A DNA stretch of 64,000 nt from Dickeya fangzhongdai (GTDB lineage Bacteria; Pseudomonadota; Gammaproteobacteria; Enterobacterales; Enterobacteriaceae): contig NZ_CP025003.1 in the NCBI RefSeq assembly GCF_002812485.1, forward strand, positions 1,488,001 to 1,552,000, in the 5' to 3' direction. Both the position numbers and the translations under genes were made by a program. The stretch's first letter is position 1. Every line of letters starts with the position of its first letter. Of the stretch, positions 38,591 through 48,608 are shown piece after piece. The notes under the pieces were generated by a model. That model did not search any database and was not told the origin of the DNA. It saw only the letters and a list, made by a program, of their open reading frames with translations.

Positions 38591-40624
38591 TTACTTGATT
38601 TGCATCCCCGGCTGGGCGCCGCTGTCGGGACTCAGCAGGAAAATGTCTTTCCCGCCGGGGCCGGCGGCCATCACCATGCCTTCGGACACGCCAAAGCGCA
38701 TTTTACGCGGCGCCAGGTTGGCGACCATCACCGTCAGGCGGCCTTCCAGCGCAGACGGATCCGGGTAAGCGGCGCGGATGCCGGAGAATACCTGACGGGG
38801 CTGGCCGCCCAGATCCAGCGTCAGACGCAACAGCTTGTCCGAGCCGTCCACCAGTTCGGCTTTCTGGATCAAGGCGACGCGCATGTCCACTTTATCGAAA
38901 TCGGCGAAGTCGATGGTGTCCTGAATCGGGTTGTCGGCCAGCGGGCCGGATGCCGGTTTGGCGGCTGCCGCGGCGGCTTCTTCTTTGGAGGCCTCGACCA
39001 TGCCCTGTACCTGCGCGATGTCGATGCGGTTGAACAGCGCCTTGAATGCGCCAACCTGATGGTTTGTCAGCGGCTGCGCCAGCGTGTCCCAGCGCAGTTC
39101 GCTCTGCAGAAACGCTTCGGCGCGCTCCGCCAGCGACGGCAGTACCGGCTTCAGGTAGGTCATCAGCACGCGGAACAGGTTGATGCCCATCGAGCAAATC
39201 GCCTGCAGGTCGGCGTCGCGGCCTTCCTGTTTGGCGACTACCCACGGCGCCTGCTCGTCGACATAGCGGTTGGCGAGGTCCGCCAGCGCCATGATTTCAC
39301 GGACAGCCTTGCCGGATTCACGGCTGCTGTAGGCATCGGCGATGGTCTGCGCCGCGTCGATAAAGGTCTGATACAGCGCCGGATCCGCCAGTTGGTCGGC
39401 CAGTTTGCCGTCAAAACGCTTGTTGATGAAACCGGCGTTGCGCGAGGCCAGATTGACCACCTTGTTGACGATGTCGGCGTTCACGCGCTGCACGAAATCT
39501 TCCAGATTGAGGTCGATGTCATCAATACGGGAAGAGAGCTTGGCGGCGTAATAGTAACGCAGGCAGTCGGCATCCAGATGCTTCAGGTAGGTGTCGGCCT
39601 TGATAAAGGTGCCGCGCGACTTCGACATTTTGGCGCCGTTAACGGTTACATAGCCGTGCACGAACAGGTTGGTCGGCTTGCGGAAACCGCTGCCTTCCAG
39701 CATCGCCGGCCAGAACAGGCTGTGGAAGTAAACGATGTCCTTGCCGATGAAGTGGTACAGCTCGGTGCTGGAATCTTTACGCCAGAATTCGTCGAAGCTG
39801 AGGTCGCCGCGCTTGTCGCACAGGTTTTTGAACGACCCCATGTAGCCGATCGGCGCGTCCAGCCAGACGTAGAAATATTTGCCCGGCGCGTCCGGCACTT
39901 CGAAGCCGAAATAGGGCGCGTCGCGGGTGATATCCCACTGTTGCAGCCCGGCGTCGAACCACTCCTGCATCTTGTTGGCGACCTGCTCCTGCAACGCGCC
40001 GGAGCGGGTCCAGCTTTGCAGCATGTCGCTGAACGCCGGCAGGTCGAAGAAGAAGTGCTCGGATTCGCGCATCACCGGCGTGGCGCCGGATACCGCGGAT
40101 TTCGGCTCGATCAGTTCGGTCGGGCTGTAGGTGGCGCCGCACACTTCGCAGTTGTCGCCGTACTGGTCCGGCGCCTTGCATTTCGGGCAGGTGCCTTTCA
40201 CAAAGCGATCCGGCAGGAACATGCTTTTTTCCGGGTCGAACAGCTGGGAAATAGTGCGGTTCTTGATAAAACCGTTTTCCTTCAGCCGGCGGTAAATCAA
40301 CCCGGACAACTCGCGGTTCTCCTCGCTGTGCGTGGAGTGGTAGTTGTCGTAGCTGATGTTGAACCCGGCGAAATCCTGCTGGTGTTCCTGACTCACCGTC
40401 GCAATCATCTGCTCCGGCGCCACACCCATCTGCTGCGCTTTGAGCATGATCGGCGTGCCGTGGGCGTCGTCCGCACAAATAAAGTGGACCTGACTGCCGC
40501 GCATTCGCTGGTAACGGACCCAGATATCCGCCTGAATGTGTTCGAGCATGTGGCCAAGGTGGATCGGACCGTTAGCATAAGGCAGCGCGCACGTTACCAA
40601 AATTTTGTTTGCGACTTGAGTCAT
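38591..40624 (-). CDS. metG: Methionyl-tRNA synthetase MetG
   Basis: Class I aminoacyl-tRNA synthetase, 677 residues (E. coli length). The HIGH motif is in [12 protein letters not shown] and the KMSKS motif in [12 protein letters not shown]. Zinc-binding cysteines are in [18 protein letters not shown]. The C-terminal EMAP-like tRNA-binding domain (about 575-677) begins [19 protein letters not shown] 707-codon open frame on the opposite strand is a shadow of this gene. It is divergent from mrp across a 298-bp gap. Confidence 0.98.
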   Translation of the reverse strand: MTQVANKILVTCALPYANGPIHLGHMLEHIQADIWVRYQRMRGSQVHFICADDAHGTPIMLKAQQMGVAPEQMIATVSQEHQQDFAGFNISYDNYHSTHSEENRELSGLIYRRLKENGFIKNRTISQLFDPEKSMFLPDRFVKGTCPKCKAPDQYGDNCEVCGATYSPTELIEPKSAVSGATPVMRESEHFFFDLPAFSDMLQSWTRSGALQEQVANKMQEWFDAGLQQWDITRDAPYFGFEVPDAPGKYFYVWLDAPIGYMGSFKNLCDKRGDLSFDEFWRKDSSTELYHFIGKDIVYFHSLFWPAMLEGSGFRKPTNLFVHGYVTVNGAKMSKSRGTFIKADTYLKHLDADCLRYYYAAKLSSRIDDIDLNLEDFVQRVNADIVNKVVNLASRNAGFINKRFDGKLADQLADPALYQTFIDAAQTIADAYSSRESGKAVREIMALADLANRYVDEQAPWVVAKQEGRDADLQAICSMGINLFRVLMTYLKPVLPSLAERAEAFLQSELRWDTLAQPLTNHQVGAFKALFNRIDIAQVQGMVEASKEEAAAAAAKPASGPLADNPIQDTIDFADFDKVDMRVALIQKAELVDGSDKLLRLTLDLGGQPRQVFSGIRAAYPDPSALEGRLTVMVANLAPRKMRFGVSEGMVMAAGPGGKDIFLLSPDSGAQPGMQIK

Positions 40625-40746
40625 AGTGGGGAACTTGCTTGTTGGTTGGTGAATGAATTAAGAAGGAGTCCTGATGTTACCCCATCGCGCCTTGATGCGT
40701 AAACCTTGGGGCGCGGCGGGCTCCAACAAAACCCGCTCTTCCGGCG

Positions 40747-40777
40747 TTATATAGCATTCTTCCCGCCTTATATAGCA
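40747..40777 (+). repeat. TTATATAGCA direct repeat between metG and mrp
   Basis: TTATATAGCA at 40747-40756 and 40768-40777, 21 bp apart, inside an imperfect 21-bp duplication (about 14 of 21 identical). It lies in the divergent metG-mrp promoter region. Confidence 0.55.
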
Positions 40778-40869
40778 GGAAGGCAAGGTTTGAGTGGCGC
40801 CGGGCGAGGGGCGGTTCCGCCGTTTTTTCAGCGTCGGGACATTGGCGATACACCCACGCGCGGGCGTTC

Positions 40870-40878
40870 TGCTATGCT
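40870..40878 (+). promoter_or_regulatory. Candidate extended -10 promoter of mrp
   Basis: TGCTATGCT, an extended -10, 45 bp before the mrp start. No good -35 at the usual spacing. Confidence 0.45.
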
Positions 40879-40922
40879 AGGGCGGTTTTTATAACGACTT
40901 TAATTCAACTCAAGGAGCCGGG

Positions 40923-42032
40923 ATGAACGATAAACTCCCTGCGCAAAACCCCGAGATGTTGCGCGCCATGGTAAACGGCGTGCTGTCCTCCTTTACGCAC
41001 CCGACGCTGAAAAATAACCTGACCACGCTTAATGCGCTGCACCATTGCGCGCTGCTGGACGATGTGTTGCATATCGAACTGACCATGCCGTTTGTCTGGC
41101 TGAGCGGCCTGACGGCTCTGAAAGACAGCGTCAGCGAAGAATTGCTGCGCCTTTGCGGCGCGCGTGAAGTGGAATGGCGCTTGACCCATAACATCGCCAC
41201 GCTGCGCCGCGTCAACAATCAGGCGGGCGTCAAGGGCGTGAAGAACATTATCGCCGTCAGTTCCGGCAAGGGTGGCGTCGGCAAGTCCAGCACCGCGGTG
41301 AACATGGCGCTGGCGCTGGCGGCCGAAGGGGCCAATGTCGGCATTCTGGACGCGGATATCTACGGGCCGTCCATCCCGACCATGCTGGGCGCGGCCAGCG
41401 AGCGGCCGACCTCGCCGGACGGGCAGCACATGGCGCCGATCATGGCGCACGGTGTTGCCACCAACTCCATCGGCTATCTGGTTACCGACGATAACGCTAT
41501 GGTGTGGCGCGGGCCGATGGCCAGCAAGGCGTTGCTGCAACTGTTGCAAGATACGTTGTGGCCGGATCTGGATTATCTGGTGCTGGACATGCCGCCGGGT
41601 ACCGGCGACATCCAGCTCACGCTGGCGCAGAACGTGCCGGTCACCGGCGCGGTGGTGGTGACCACCCCGCAGGATATCGCGCTGGTGGATGCGATGAAGG
41701 GCATCGTGATGTTCGAGAAGGTCAAGGTGCCGGTGCTGGGCATCGTGGAGAACATGAGCGTGCACATCTGCAGCAACTGCGGTCATCTGGAGCCGATTTT
41801 CGGTACCGGCGGCGCGCAGAAGCTGGCGGAAAAATACCACTGCGCCTTACTGGGCCAGTTGCCGCTGCACATTTCGCTACGCGAGGACCTGGATCGCGGC
41901 GAACCGACCGTGGTCAGCCAGCCGGACAGCGAGTTCACCCAGTTGTACCGCGAACTGGCGGGGCAGGTGGCGGCCCAGCTGTACTGGCAGGGCGAGGTGA
42001 TCCCGACGGAGATCGCGTTCCGCGCGGTGTGA
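40923..42032 (+). CDS. mrp: Iron-sulphur cluster carrier protein Mrp (ApbC)
   Basis: P-loop NTPase (369 residues) that holds and transfers Fe-S clusters. An N-terminal MIP18-like domain (about 1-95) precedes the deviant Walker A AVSSGKGGVGKSSTAVNMAL (about 113-132). The cluster-binding CxxC is in HICSNCGHLEP near residue 283. It is divergent from metG, as in E. coli. Two hairpins follow before udk. Confidence 0.96.
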   Translation: MNDKLPAQNPEMLRAMVNGVLSSFTHPTLKNNLTTLNALHHCALLDDVLHIELTMPFVWLSGLTALKDSVSEELLRLCGAREVEWRLTHNIATLRRVNNQAGVKGVKNIIAVSSGKGGVGKSSTAVNMALALAAEGANVGILDADIYGPSIPTMLGAASERPTSPDGQHMAPIMAHGVATNSIGYLVTDDNAMVWRGPMASKALLQLLQDTLWPDLDYLVLDMPPGTGDIQLTLAQNVPVTGAVVVTTPQDIALVDAMKGIVMFEKVKVPVLGIVENMSVHICSNCGHLEPIFGTGGAQKLAEKYHCALLGQLPLHISLREDLDRGEPTVVSQPDSEFTQLYRELAGQVAAQLYWQGEVIPTEIAFRAV

Positions 42033-42041
42033 TCTCGTCCG

Positions 42042-42109
42042 GCGGATACCGTGATTCGGCGCGGTATCCGCTGTCTTTGGCATCCGGCGGCATATGGCGG
42101 TCGGATGCC
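42042..42109 (+). terminator. Double hairpin after mrp
   Basis: GCGGATACCG / CGGTATCCGC (42042-42071, perfect 10 bp) followed by GGCATCCG / CGGATGCC (42079-42109). No T-run. Starts 10 bp after the mrp stop; could terminate or stabilise the transcript. Confidence 0.5.
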
Positions 42110-42164
42110 GTGCGCACCGATAGCATAAGCCCGCGTAATACTGGCGCGAATCGTGCTAACTCCC

Positions 42165-42170
42165 TATAAT
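42165..42170 (+). promoter_or_regulatory. Candidate -10 of udk-dcd-asmA
   Basis: A perfect TATAAT 150 bp before the udk start, with a poor -35 (TGGCGC region). Position after the mrp hairpins is sensible. Confidence 0.35.
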
Positions 42171-42319
42171 TGCCGCGTCCAGACACCTCAGGCTGTGTCC
42201 CGCAATGAATCATGCATGCTGCTGATGGCTATCCTTCGGCGCACAACCCGGCGTAAGCCGCGTCCGAACAGTCTGGTATGTCCCCCTCCTTATTTTTTGT
42301 TAATCAGGTCTTTATTGCC

Positions 42320-42961
42320 ATGACTGATAAGTCTCGCCAGTGTGTCATCATCGGGATTGCCGGCGCGTCCGCATCCGGAAAAAGTCTTATTGCCAGCACC
42401 CTGTACCGCGAATTGCGCGATCAGGTGGGTGATGAACACATTGGCGTCATCCCGGAAGACAGTTACTACAAGGATCAATCCCACCTGACCATGGAAGAAC
42501 GGGTCAAAACCAACTACGACCACCCCAGTTCGATGGATCACAACCTGCTGCTGCAACATCTGCAAATGCTTAAGGCCGGTCAGCCGATCGCGTTGCCGCA
42601 GTACAGCTATGTACAGCATACGCGTTTGCAGGAAACGCTGCATATGGCGCCGAAAAAGGTGATTATTCTTGAAGGTATTCTGCTGTTGACCGATGCCCGG
42701 CTGCGTGAAGAACTGAATTTTTCCATTTTTGTCGATACCCCGCTGGATATCTGCCTGATGCGCCGTATGCGCCGCGATGTTAATGAACGCGGCCGTTCGA
42801 TGGATTCCGTGATGGAGCAATACCAGAAAACGGTGCGCCCGATGTTTCTGCAGTTCATCGAACCGTCCAAGCAATATGCGGACATCATCGTGCCGCGCGG
42901 CGGCAAGAACCGCATCGCCATTGATATTCTGAAGGCGAAAATCAGCCAGTTCTTTGAGTAG
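42320..42961 (+). CDS. udk: Uridine kinase Udk
   Basis: Pyrimidine salvage enzyme (213 residues, E. coli length) phosphorylating uridine and cytidine. P-loop [15 protein letters not shown] lies near the N-terminus, with the substrate loop [11 protein letters not shown]. The ATG at 42320 ([15 protein letters not shown]) matches E. coli; the frame from 42278 adds 14 codons without a ribosome site. dcd follows 99 bp downstream; the udk-dcd-asmA order is as in E. coli. Confidence 0.97.
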   Translation: MTDKSRQCVIIGIAGASASGKSLIASTLYRELRDQVGDEHIGVIPEDSYYKDQSHLTMEERVKTNYDHPSSMDHNLLLQHLQMLKAGQPIALPQYSYVQHTRLQETLHMAPKKVIILEGILLLTDARLREELNFSIFVDTPLDICLMRRMRRDVNERGRSMDSVMEQYQKTVRPMFLQFIEPSKQYADIIVPRGGKNRIAIDILKAKISQFFE

Positions 42962-43063
42962 GCTGTTCGTTAAGAAAACCCTTAAAGCAGGTGGAGCCGG
43001 CATGGCATTTCCGGCGCTGCTGTGGCAGTTTGATCACCTGCGAGAGTCTGACTGGAGAAGATG

Positions 43064-43645
43064 ATGAGACTGTGCGACCGTGACATTGAAACCTGGCTGG
43101 ACGACGGCCGGCTGTCGATTACGCCGCGTCCCCCGATCGAGCGGATTAACGGCGCCACGGTGGACGTGCGGCTGGGTAATCAGTTCCGGGTGTTTAGCGG
43201 TCACACCGCCGCATTCATTGATCTGAGCGGGCCGAAGGACGAAGTCAGCGCCGCGCTGGACCGCGTAATGAGCGATGAAATCAATCTGGCGGAAGGCGAC
43301 GCGTTTTTCCTGCATCCGGGAGAACTGGCGCTGGCGGTGACGCTGGAGTCGGTCACGCTGCCGGATAATCTGGTGGGCTGGCTGGACGGCCGCTCTTCGC
43401 TGGCGCGTCTGGGGCTGATGGTGCATGTCACCGCCCACCGCATCGATCCGGGATGGCAGGGTCGCATCGTGCTGGAGTTTTACAACTCGGGCAAACTGCC
43501 GCTGGCGCTGCGTCCCGGCATGATTATCGGCGCGCTGAGTTTTGAACCGCTCTCCGGTCCCGCCGCGCGTCCGTATAACCGACGTGAAGACGCGAAATAC
43601 AAGGACCAGCAGGGCGCGGTGGCAAGCCGGATTGACAAAGACTAG
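43064..43645 (+). CDS. dcd: dCTP deaminase Dcd
   Basis: Homotrimeric enzyme (193 residues) converting dCTP to dUTP, the main source of dUMP for thymidylate. Motifs [20 protein letters not shown] and [18 protein letters not shown] hold the catalytic Glu and the nucleotide site. Two adjacent ATGs (43061, 43064) are in frame; the second gives the E. coli N-terminus MRLCDRDIE. asmA follows 32 bp later. Confidence 0.96.
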   Translation: MRLCDRDIETWLDDGRLSITPRPPIERINGATVDVRLGNQFRVFSGHTAAFIDLSGPKDEVSAALDRVMSDEINLAEGDAFFLHPGELALAVTLESVTLPDNLVGWLDGRSSLARLGLMVHVTAHRIDPGWQGRIVLEFYNSGKLPLALRPGMIIGALSFEPLSGPAARPYNRREDAKYKDQQGAVASRIDKD

Positions 43646-43677
43646 CTGGGCCAGGTACGACAGCGAACGAGGATGGC

Positions 43678-45492
43678 ATGAGAAGACTGTTTACCACGCT
43701 GGTGATTCTGCTGGTGGTGCTGGCGGCAGGCATGACGGCGCTGGTGGTGTTGATTAACCCGAACGATTTCCGGGCCTATATGGTGCGGCAGGTTGAGGCG
43801 CGTACGGGCTACCGCTTGAATCTGGATGGCGACTTGCGCTGGCATGTCTGGCCGCAACTGAGCATTTTGTCCGGCAGCCTGTCGGTGAGCGCGCCGGGCG
43901 CGGCCGCACCGGTGATCAGCGCTGAGAATATGCGGCTGGACGTAAAACTCTGGCCGTTGTTGTCGCATCAACTGGAAGTGAAGCAGGTGATGCTCAAAGG
44001 CGCGGTGATTCGCCTGACGTCCGACAGCGAAGCGCGGGTGGCAGGTCCGGTGCCGATTGCGCCGGGCGGGATGTCGTCGCCGGAGCCGGAGAACCAGTGG
44101 CGTTTTGATATCAACCGGGTGGAAGTGGCGGACAGCCTGCTGGTGTTCCAGCGCGGAAACGCGCCGGTTCTGAATGTTCGCGACATCAACCTGACGATGG
44201 AGAGCGACAGCGCCCGGCAGGTGCGGGTGTCGCTCTCCAGCCGTTTTAACCGTGACCAGCGTGATTTGTCGTTCTCGCTTAACGCCATGCTGGATATGCA
44301 GAACTACCCGCAGCAGATCGGCGCCGATATCGGCAGCGTCAGTTACCAGTTGCAGGGCGCGGGGCTGCCGACGGAGGGCATCAGCGGCAAAGGAACGATT
44401 CGCGGCAGTTATCAGCGTCAGCCGGAGAAACTGGCCATCAGCCAGTTTGCCCTTAGCGCCAATAGCAGCCAGCTGAACGGTTCGTTGTCCACCACCTTCG
44501 GCGTCACGCCGGAGTACGTGCTGGATCTGCAGTCGGAAAAACTGGATCTGGACGCGTTGCTGGGGTTGACGCACGCCGCTTCGTCCAGCGACGGCGGCGA
44601 CAAAACGGTAATCGCCAAACCGGTGTTTTCACACGATCAGCCGCCGGAGCCTTATCAGGGGCTGCGCAGCTCCATTGCCAACGTATCGGTGACCGCCAAT
44701 ACGCTGGTTTACCACGGCATGACGGTCAACCAGTTCAGCCTGAAGGGCAGCAATCAGCGCGGCAAAGTCAGGGTTACCGACTTCAGCGGCCAGGTGGGGG
44801 AAGGGCGCTTCTCATTGCCGGGGTCGATGGATGTAGGGGCGTCGCCGGCTATCGCCATTCAACCCACCCTGAAATCAATGGAGCTGTCGACGTTGCTGCC
44901 GCTGTTCGGGTTGCCTGACGGTTTGCAGGGCAAACTCAGTCTGCAAGGGCGGCTGAGCGGCGACGACCTGTCGCGGCAGGCGCTGCTCTCACAATGGCGG
45001 GGAACGGCGTCGGTGCAGTTCGACCAACTGCGGCTGTCGGGGCTGAACGTCCAGCAGTTGATCCAGCAGGCGGCGGCGCGCAGCAACAGCGGTATCCAGA
45101 CGCCGGACGATTATGCCCGCTATACCGATATTCGGCAGATGAACGGCGAAGCGACGCTCAACGCCGGCAAGCTGGAGTTGCAGTCACTGTCCGGGCAGTC
45201 TGAGGCATTGACGGTCAACGGCGACGGTCAGTTCGACTTGCCCGCCCAGCGTTGCGACATCAATCTGGATGTGCGCGTAACGCAGGGGTGGAAAGGGGAT
45301 AGCCAACTGGTGCAACTGCTGCAGGATACTCCCATCCCGTTCCGTCTGTACGGCGAATTCGGCAATCTGAACTACCAGTTGCAGATCGAGCAGTTGCTGC
45401 GCAAGCGGCTGCAGGACGAGGTGAAAAAACGTCTGAATGACTGGGCTGAGAAAAATCAACCGGCGTCAAAAACCCCGGCGCCGAACATGTGA
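43678..45492 (+). CDS. asmA: AsmA family outer-membrane assembly/lipid-related protein
   Basis: Large inner-membrane-anchored periplasmic protein (604 residues; E. coli 617). One N-terminal helix (about 5-24, LFTTLVILLVVLAAGMTALV) is followed by a long beta-rich domain of the AsmA/TamB group. Such proteins form phospholipid-carrying bridges between membranes, and asmA was found as a suppressor of OmpF assembly mutants. The conserved N-terminus reads NPNDFRAYMVRQVEARTGY and the C-terminus YQLQIEQLLRKRLQDEVKKR. It follows dcd and ends before a strong terminator. Confidence 0.95.
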   Translation: MRRLFTTLVILLVVLAAGMTALVVLINPNDFRAYMVRQVEARTGYRLNLDGDLRWHVWPQLSILSGSLSVSAPGAAAPVISAENMRLDVKLWPLLSHQLEVKQVMLKGAVIRLTSDSEARVAGPVPIAPGGMSSPEPENQWRFDINRVEVADSLLVFQRGNAPVLNVRDINLTMESDSARQVRVSLSSRFNRDQRDLSFSLNAMLDMQNYPQQIGADIGSVSYQLQGAGLPTEGISGKGTIRGSYQRQPEKLAISQFALSANSSQLNGSLSTTFGVTPEYVLDLQSEKLDLDALLGLTHAASSSDGGDKTVIAKPVFSHDQPPEPYQGLRSSIANVSVTANTLVYHGMTVNQFSLKGSNQRGKVRVTDFSGQVGEGRFSLPGSMDVGASPAIAIQPTLKSMELSTLLPLFGLPDGLQGKLSLQGRLSGDDLSRQALLSQWRGTASVQFDQLRLSGLNVQQLIQQAAARSNSGIQTPDDYARYTDIRQMNGEATLNAGKLELQSLSGQSEALTVNGDGQFDLPAQRCDINLDVRVTQGWKGDSQLVQLLQDTPIPFRLYGEFGNLNYQLQIEQLLRKRLQDEVKKRLNDWAEKNQPASKTPAPNM

Positions 45493-45564
45493 CGGGTATG
45501 CATGTAGCGCGCATGGCGTGCTTTCAGTGAAAAGGCATTCAGTAAAATACAGGCAGTGAAAAAG

Positions 45565-45588
45565 CAAAGGCGGCCGTGGCCGCCTTTG
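45565..45588. terminator. Bidirectional terminator between asmA and yegH
   Basis: CAAAGGCGGC / GCCGCCTTTG, perfect 10-bp stem with a CGTG loop. Minus-strand side continues with CTTTTT, so it suits yegH best; the plus side has TTG only. Confidence 0.8.
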
Positions 45589-45615
45589 TTGTACATGCGT
45601 GGTTGTACATGCGTG
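45588..45615 (+). repeat. 14-bp tandem duplication next to the asmA/yegH terminator
   Basis: GTTGTACATGCGTG at 45588-45601 and again at 45602-45615, exact. No coding role seen. Confidence 0.85.
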
Positions 45616-45630
45616 CCGGTGATACCCCGA

Positions 45631-47220
45631 TCACACCTCATAATCCGGCTGCGGATGGGGTTCCGGAATAATCAGCACCTTCACGATGCGGTGGCTTTCC
45701 ACGGTCAGTACCCGGAACAGGGTGTTGTCGATTCGCACCTCATCGCCCTCCTGCGGGATTTTCTGCGCATACTCCATCAGCAAGCCGGCCAGCGTGTGGT
45801 ATTCGCGCTTTTCATTCAGTTGCAACGGGATATACATCAGTAAATCCTCGACCGGCAGATAGCCGTTGGCGGTCAGGGTGCCGTCTTCGTTTTCCTGAAT
45901 ATCATGGCGGGCGTCCAGCTCTTCCCCTTCCAGCGGCAGATTGCCGGCGATGGTTTCCATGACATCGCTCAGGGTGACAATTCCTTCGACGGAGCCGAAT
46001 TCATCGGCCACAAAGGCAAAGTGAGTGTGCGCTTCACGGAACTGCTCCAGCGCGGACAGCAGCGACAATTGCTCCGGAAACACCAGCGGCTGGCGGATCA
46101 GCGCGCGCAGATTCAGCGCTTGCCCGTGCAACTGTTGACGCAGCAAATCGATCACGTGCACCACGCCCAGCGGTTCGCTGGAAACGTGGCTGTCGAACAT
46201 CACCAGCCGGGTGTGCTGATTCTTTTCCATCAGTTCGTGGAAGTCCGCCGGGTCGATGTTGACGTCCACGTGTTCGATATCGTGGCGGATGGTCATGATG
46301 CTGCTGACGGAACGCTGCGACATGCCGAGCACGCGCTCGATCATGCGCTGTTCCTGCTGGTTGAACACCGGCTGGCCGATGCCGCCGGTGTTATCCGCCA
46401 CCCGGTCGGCGGCCTGTTTGTCCAGCTCCGCTTCCTCATGTTCACCGCGCAGCAATCGCAATACCGCTTCGGCCGTACGCTGGCGTAACGGGGTCGAAGA
46501 AGAGAGAAAACGTCGACGGTTGAACTGCGCCAACTGGTTGAGCATCTCGATCATGACTGAGAAACCAATGGCAGCGTAGAGGTAACCTTTTGGAATCGGG
46601 TAGCCGAAAGCGTCCGCAACCAGGCTGAAGCCGATCATCAGCAGGAAGCTCAGGCACAGGATCACAATGGTGGGATGCGCGTTGACGAAACGCGTCAGAG
46701 GCTTGCTGGCCAGCAGCATCAGGCCGATGGCGATAGTGACCGCCGCCATCATGACCGGCAGGTGCTCGGTCATACCGACCGCGGTAATCACCGAGTCCAG
46801 CGAGAACACGGCGTCCAGCACCACAATCTGCGCGACTACCGGCCAGAAACGCGCGCCCTTGCGTTGGGTTTGCTGCGCCTGGTCTTTGCCCTCCAGCCGT
46901 TCATTCAGCTCCATGGTGGCTTTGAACAGCAGGAACAGCCCGCCCACCAGCATAATCAGATCACGCGCGCTGAACGGGTGTCCGTAAACGGTAAACAACG
47001 GGTGAGTCAGCGAGACCAGCCAGGAGATGGACGACAGCAGTACAAACCGCATCAGCAAGGCCAGCAATAACCCGACAACTCGCGCCCGATCCCGGGACTT
47101 TTCCGGTAACTTCTCCGCCAGAATGGCGATAAAGACCAGGTTGTCGATACCCAATACCAGTTCCAAAACCACCAGCGTGGCCAGACCGGCCCAAATTGTT
47201 GGATCAGCGATCCATTCCAT
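45631..47220 (-). CDS. yegH: TerC/CBS/CorC-domain membrane protein YegH
   Basis: Protein of 529 residues with an N-terminal TerC-type membrane domain (about 1-240, seven helices; [19 protein letters not shown] and [16 protein letters not shown] carry the conserved acidic residues). A CBS pair (about 300-420) and a C-terminal CorC/HlyC transporter-associated domain (about 435-525) follow. The function of YegH is not established; the TerC relatives are linked to metal homeostasis. It lies between asmA and wza as in E. coli, which supports YegH over its paralogue YoaE. Confidence 0.9.
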   Translation of the reverse strand: MEWIADPTIWAGLATLVVLELVLGIDNLVFIAILAEKLPEKSRDRARVVGLLLALLMRFVLLSSISWLVSLTHPLFTVYGHPFSARDLIMLVGGLFLLFKATMELNERLEGKDQAQQTQRKGARFWPVVAQIVVLDAVFSLDSVITAVGMTEHLPVMMAAVTIAIGLMLLASKPLTRFVNAHPTIVILCLSFLLMIGFSLVADAFGYPIPKGYLYAAIGFSVMIEMLNQLAQFNRRRFLSSSTPLRQRTAEAVLRLLRGEHEEAELDKQAADRVADNTGGIGQPVFNQQEQRMIERVLGMSQRSVSSIMTIRHDIEHVDVNIDPADFHELMEKNQHTRLVMFDSHVSSEPLGVVHVIDLLRQQLHGQALNLRALIRQPLVFPEQLSLLSALEQFREAHTHFAFVADEFGSVEGIVTLSDVMETIAGNLPLEGEELDARHDIQENEDGTLTANGYLPVEDLLMYIPLQLNEKREYHTLAGLLMEYAQKIPQEGDEVRIDNTLFRVLTVESHRIVKVLIIPEPHPQPDYEV

Positions 47221-47738
47221 AGGCTGAATTCACCTTTTTCTTTATCAGGTTGATAGTTGCATAGCGTATCAGGCGTTGCGTCGCTCAACCATAACGCGAC
47301 CGATCGTGATTGACTGATATCAAATTGCGAAGCGTCGGCGCCCGCCTTTTCCGCGTGAGTGAGATCACATGATTTTCAGCAAGATGGAAAGCATTGCAGT
47401 ACGTTTTGAGAAATCAAAAAAGCATCGATCAGGTTAAAAAATAACCCATTCCATTAAGGTGATGCATTATATGCCAAATCCGAGAGGCGAGCGGAAAATT
47501 ACCCCTTTTCCTGGCTATTTAATAAGCCCATTAATGCGTTAACAAAATTATTATATGAAAATGAAATATTTATTAAGATGTCTCTGATATAAATAACTTT
47601 TTGTTTATTAATGATAAAAATATCTTTGCTCATAAGAAAAACTGCATGGATTGTTAGTATTTTTCCGAAAAAAAACACCAGGAAGATATTTGTCTTGTTA
47701 TAAGCAAATATTTTTTACTACTCTCCGGTGTGGCGATA
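47221..47738. other. AT-rich non-coding upstream region of the exopolysaccharide locus
   Basis: No convincing gene in this stretch. GC falls well below the neighbours from about 47,380 onward, with many A/T runs, a composition expected for H-NS-bound promoter DNA. A 23-codon frame from 47,472 has no ribosome site and is not called. Confidence 0.6.
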
Positions 47739-47766
47739 TTGACACAACTTTAAAAATATTTAATTC
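47739..47766 (+). promoter_or_regulatory. Candidate sigma-70 promoter of the eps (wza) operon
   Basis: A perfect TTGACA (47739-47744) with TAATTC (47761-47766) at 16 bp, 98 bp upstream of the JUMPstart element, at the downstream edge of the AT-rich region. No clear RcsAB box (TAAGAATATTCCTA type) was found. Confidence 0.45.
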
Positions 47767-47863
47767 GAAACTTTAGTGTCATTAATGTTTTTGCAAGCCA
47801 TTTTTACGAGTCAGTTATGACGAGTCACAGCAATAGCTGGGCGAGTCTGAAACGAAAACGGGA

Positions 47864-47902
47864 CAGCGAGTTGGTAGCTACGAGCCAAGGGCGGTAGCGT
47901 AC
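47864..47902 (+). promoter_or_regulatory. JUMPstart element with ops site (RfaH recruitment)
   Basis: The 39-bp element reads CAGCGAG...TTGGTAGCT...GAGCCAAGGGCGGTAGCGTAC, close to the JUMPstart consensus. The ops core GGCGGTAGCGT is at 47890-47900. RfaH loads onto paused RNA polymerase here and prevents termination across long surface-polysaccharide operons. It lies about 707 bp upstream of wza, so the transcript has a long leader. Confidence 0.92.
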
Positions 47903-48072
47903 CTGATGCGATTCACCCGACAGCCGCGAGCTGTGTTTCAGACCATGCCCTCCAGGACGTTGAAACCGTTCAGCCGCCGGTATTCAGGCCTTAGCGCCTG
48001 TTTGACGATGAGCGAAACGGCAACGATGTCAACGGATCCACCGTGAATTCCTGACGTGTGGGCTGTCTGTTA

Positions 48073-48130
48073 CTCACTTGACTGAAAGGCGATGGCAAAG
48101 GATGTTAAACCCGACACTGACGTTCAGACC
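48073..48130 (+). repeat. Upstream duplicate of the wza translation start region
   Basis: CTCACTTGACTGAAAGGCGA and what follows through the ATG and first codons (48073-48130) are about 80 percent identical to CTCACTTTACTGAAAAGCGA and its continuation at 48578-48637, which holds the wza start. The offset is 505-507 bp because of a 2-bp indel just before the ATG. Confidence 0.8.
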
Positions 48131-48395
48131 GCAGGTACAACCAGCGGCATTCCCCCTGACCGGCGCTTCGCCCGCGCCCGCGTCGCCTTTTTTTGCCCGC
48201 AGCAACGATTTTGCCTACAGCAACGACGATGTAACCGCGCAGCCTGACGAAACGGGTCGCCATCAACCGACCCATGCTGACGCTATTCCCCCTTTCCAAA
48301 CCAAAACGCATGCCTATGGCTCGCGACGGCCTGGCTTTGTCTCCATTTGGGCGATAAACCCTGAGTCACGTTCCGGCCGGAGACTTCTCACCTGA
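48102..48395 (+). CDS. Possible leader ORF in the wza 5' region (97 aa)
   Basis: A 97-codon frame beginning MLNPTLTFRPQ, an echo of the wza start [10 protein letters not shown], caused by the duplicated initiation region. After about 10 residues there is no similarity to Wza. The rest is Pro/Ser/Arg-rich without a signal peptide or known domain. A second frame from 48092 (MAKDVKPDTDVQ, 51 codons) uses the ATG that in the wza copy opens the mini-frame ATG-GCA-TAA. It may be a translated leader, a remnant, or non-coding; no family recognised. Confidence 0.25.
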   Translation: MLNPTLTFRPQVQPAAFPLTGASPAPASPFFARSNDFAYSNDDVTAQPDETGRHQPTHADAIPPFQTKTHAYGSRRPGFVSIWAINPESRSGRRLLT

Positions 48396-48608
48396 AATAA
48401 CACTTTCTTATTTCCGTTTGAATATTTTAACGATGTTGAAGGTGATTTTGGTTATAAATCTTTGGATTTTTGGGCGGGGTGAAAACATTTTCAAGCAAAT
48501 CATTAGGGATCAACGCATTGCGGAGCGAAATCGGATCGTCCAATGCGCTATCGATCGGGCAGTACCGCTCTTTGTTTCTCACTTTACTGAAAAGCGATGG
48601 CATAAAGG

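Noticed and set aside
38579..40702. 707-codon plus-strand open frame opposite metG
   Set aside because: Mirror of the metG codon pattern in a GC-rich gene; no domain seen and it spans the metG start.
45631..47220. Tellurite-resistance reading of the TerC domain in YegH
   Set aside because: The TerC-CBS-CorC architecture and position next to asmA are those of YegH; no ter gene cluster is present.
47472..47543. 23-codon frame MPNPRGERKITPF in the AT-rich region before wza
   Set aside because: No ribosome binding site and no neighbours to support it.
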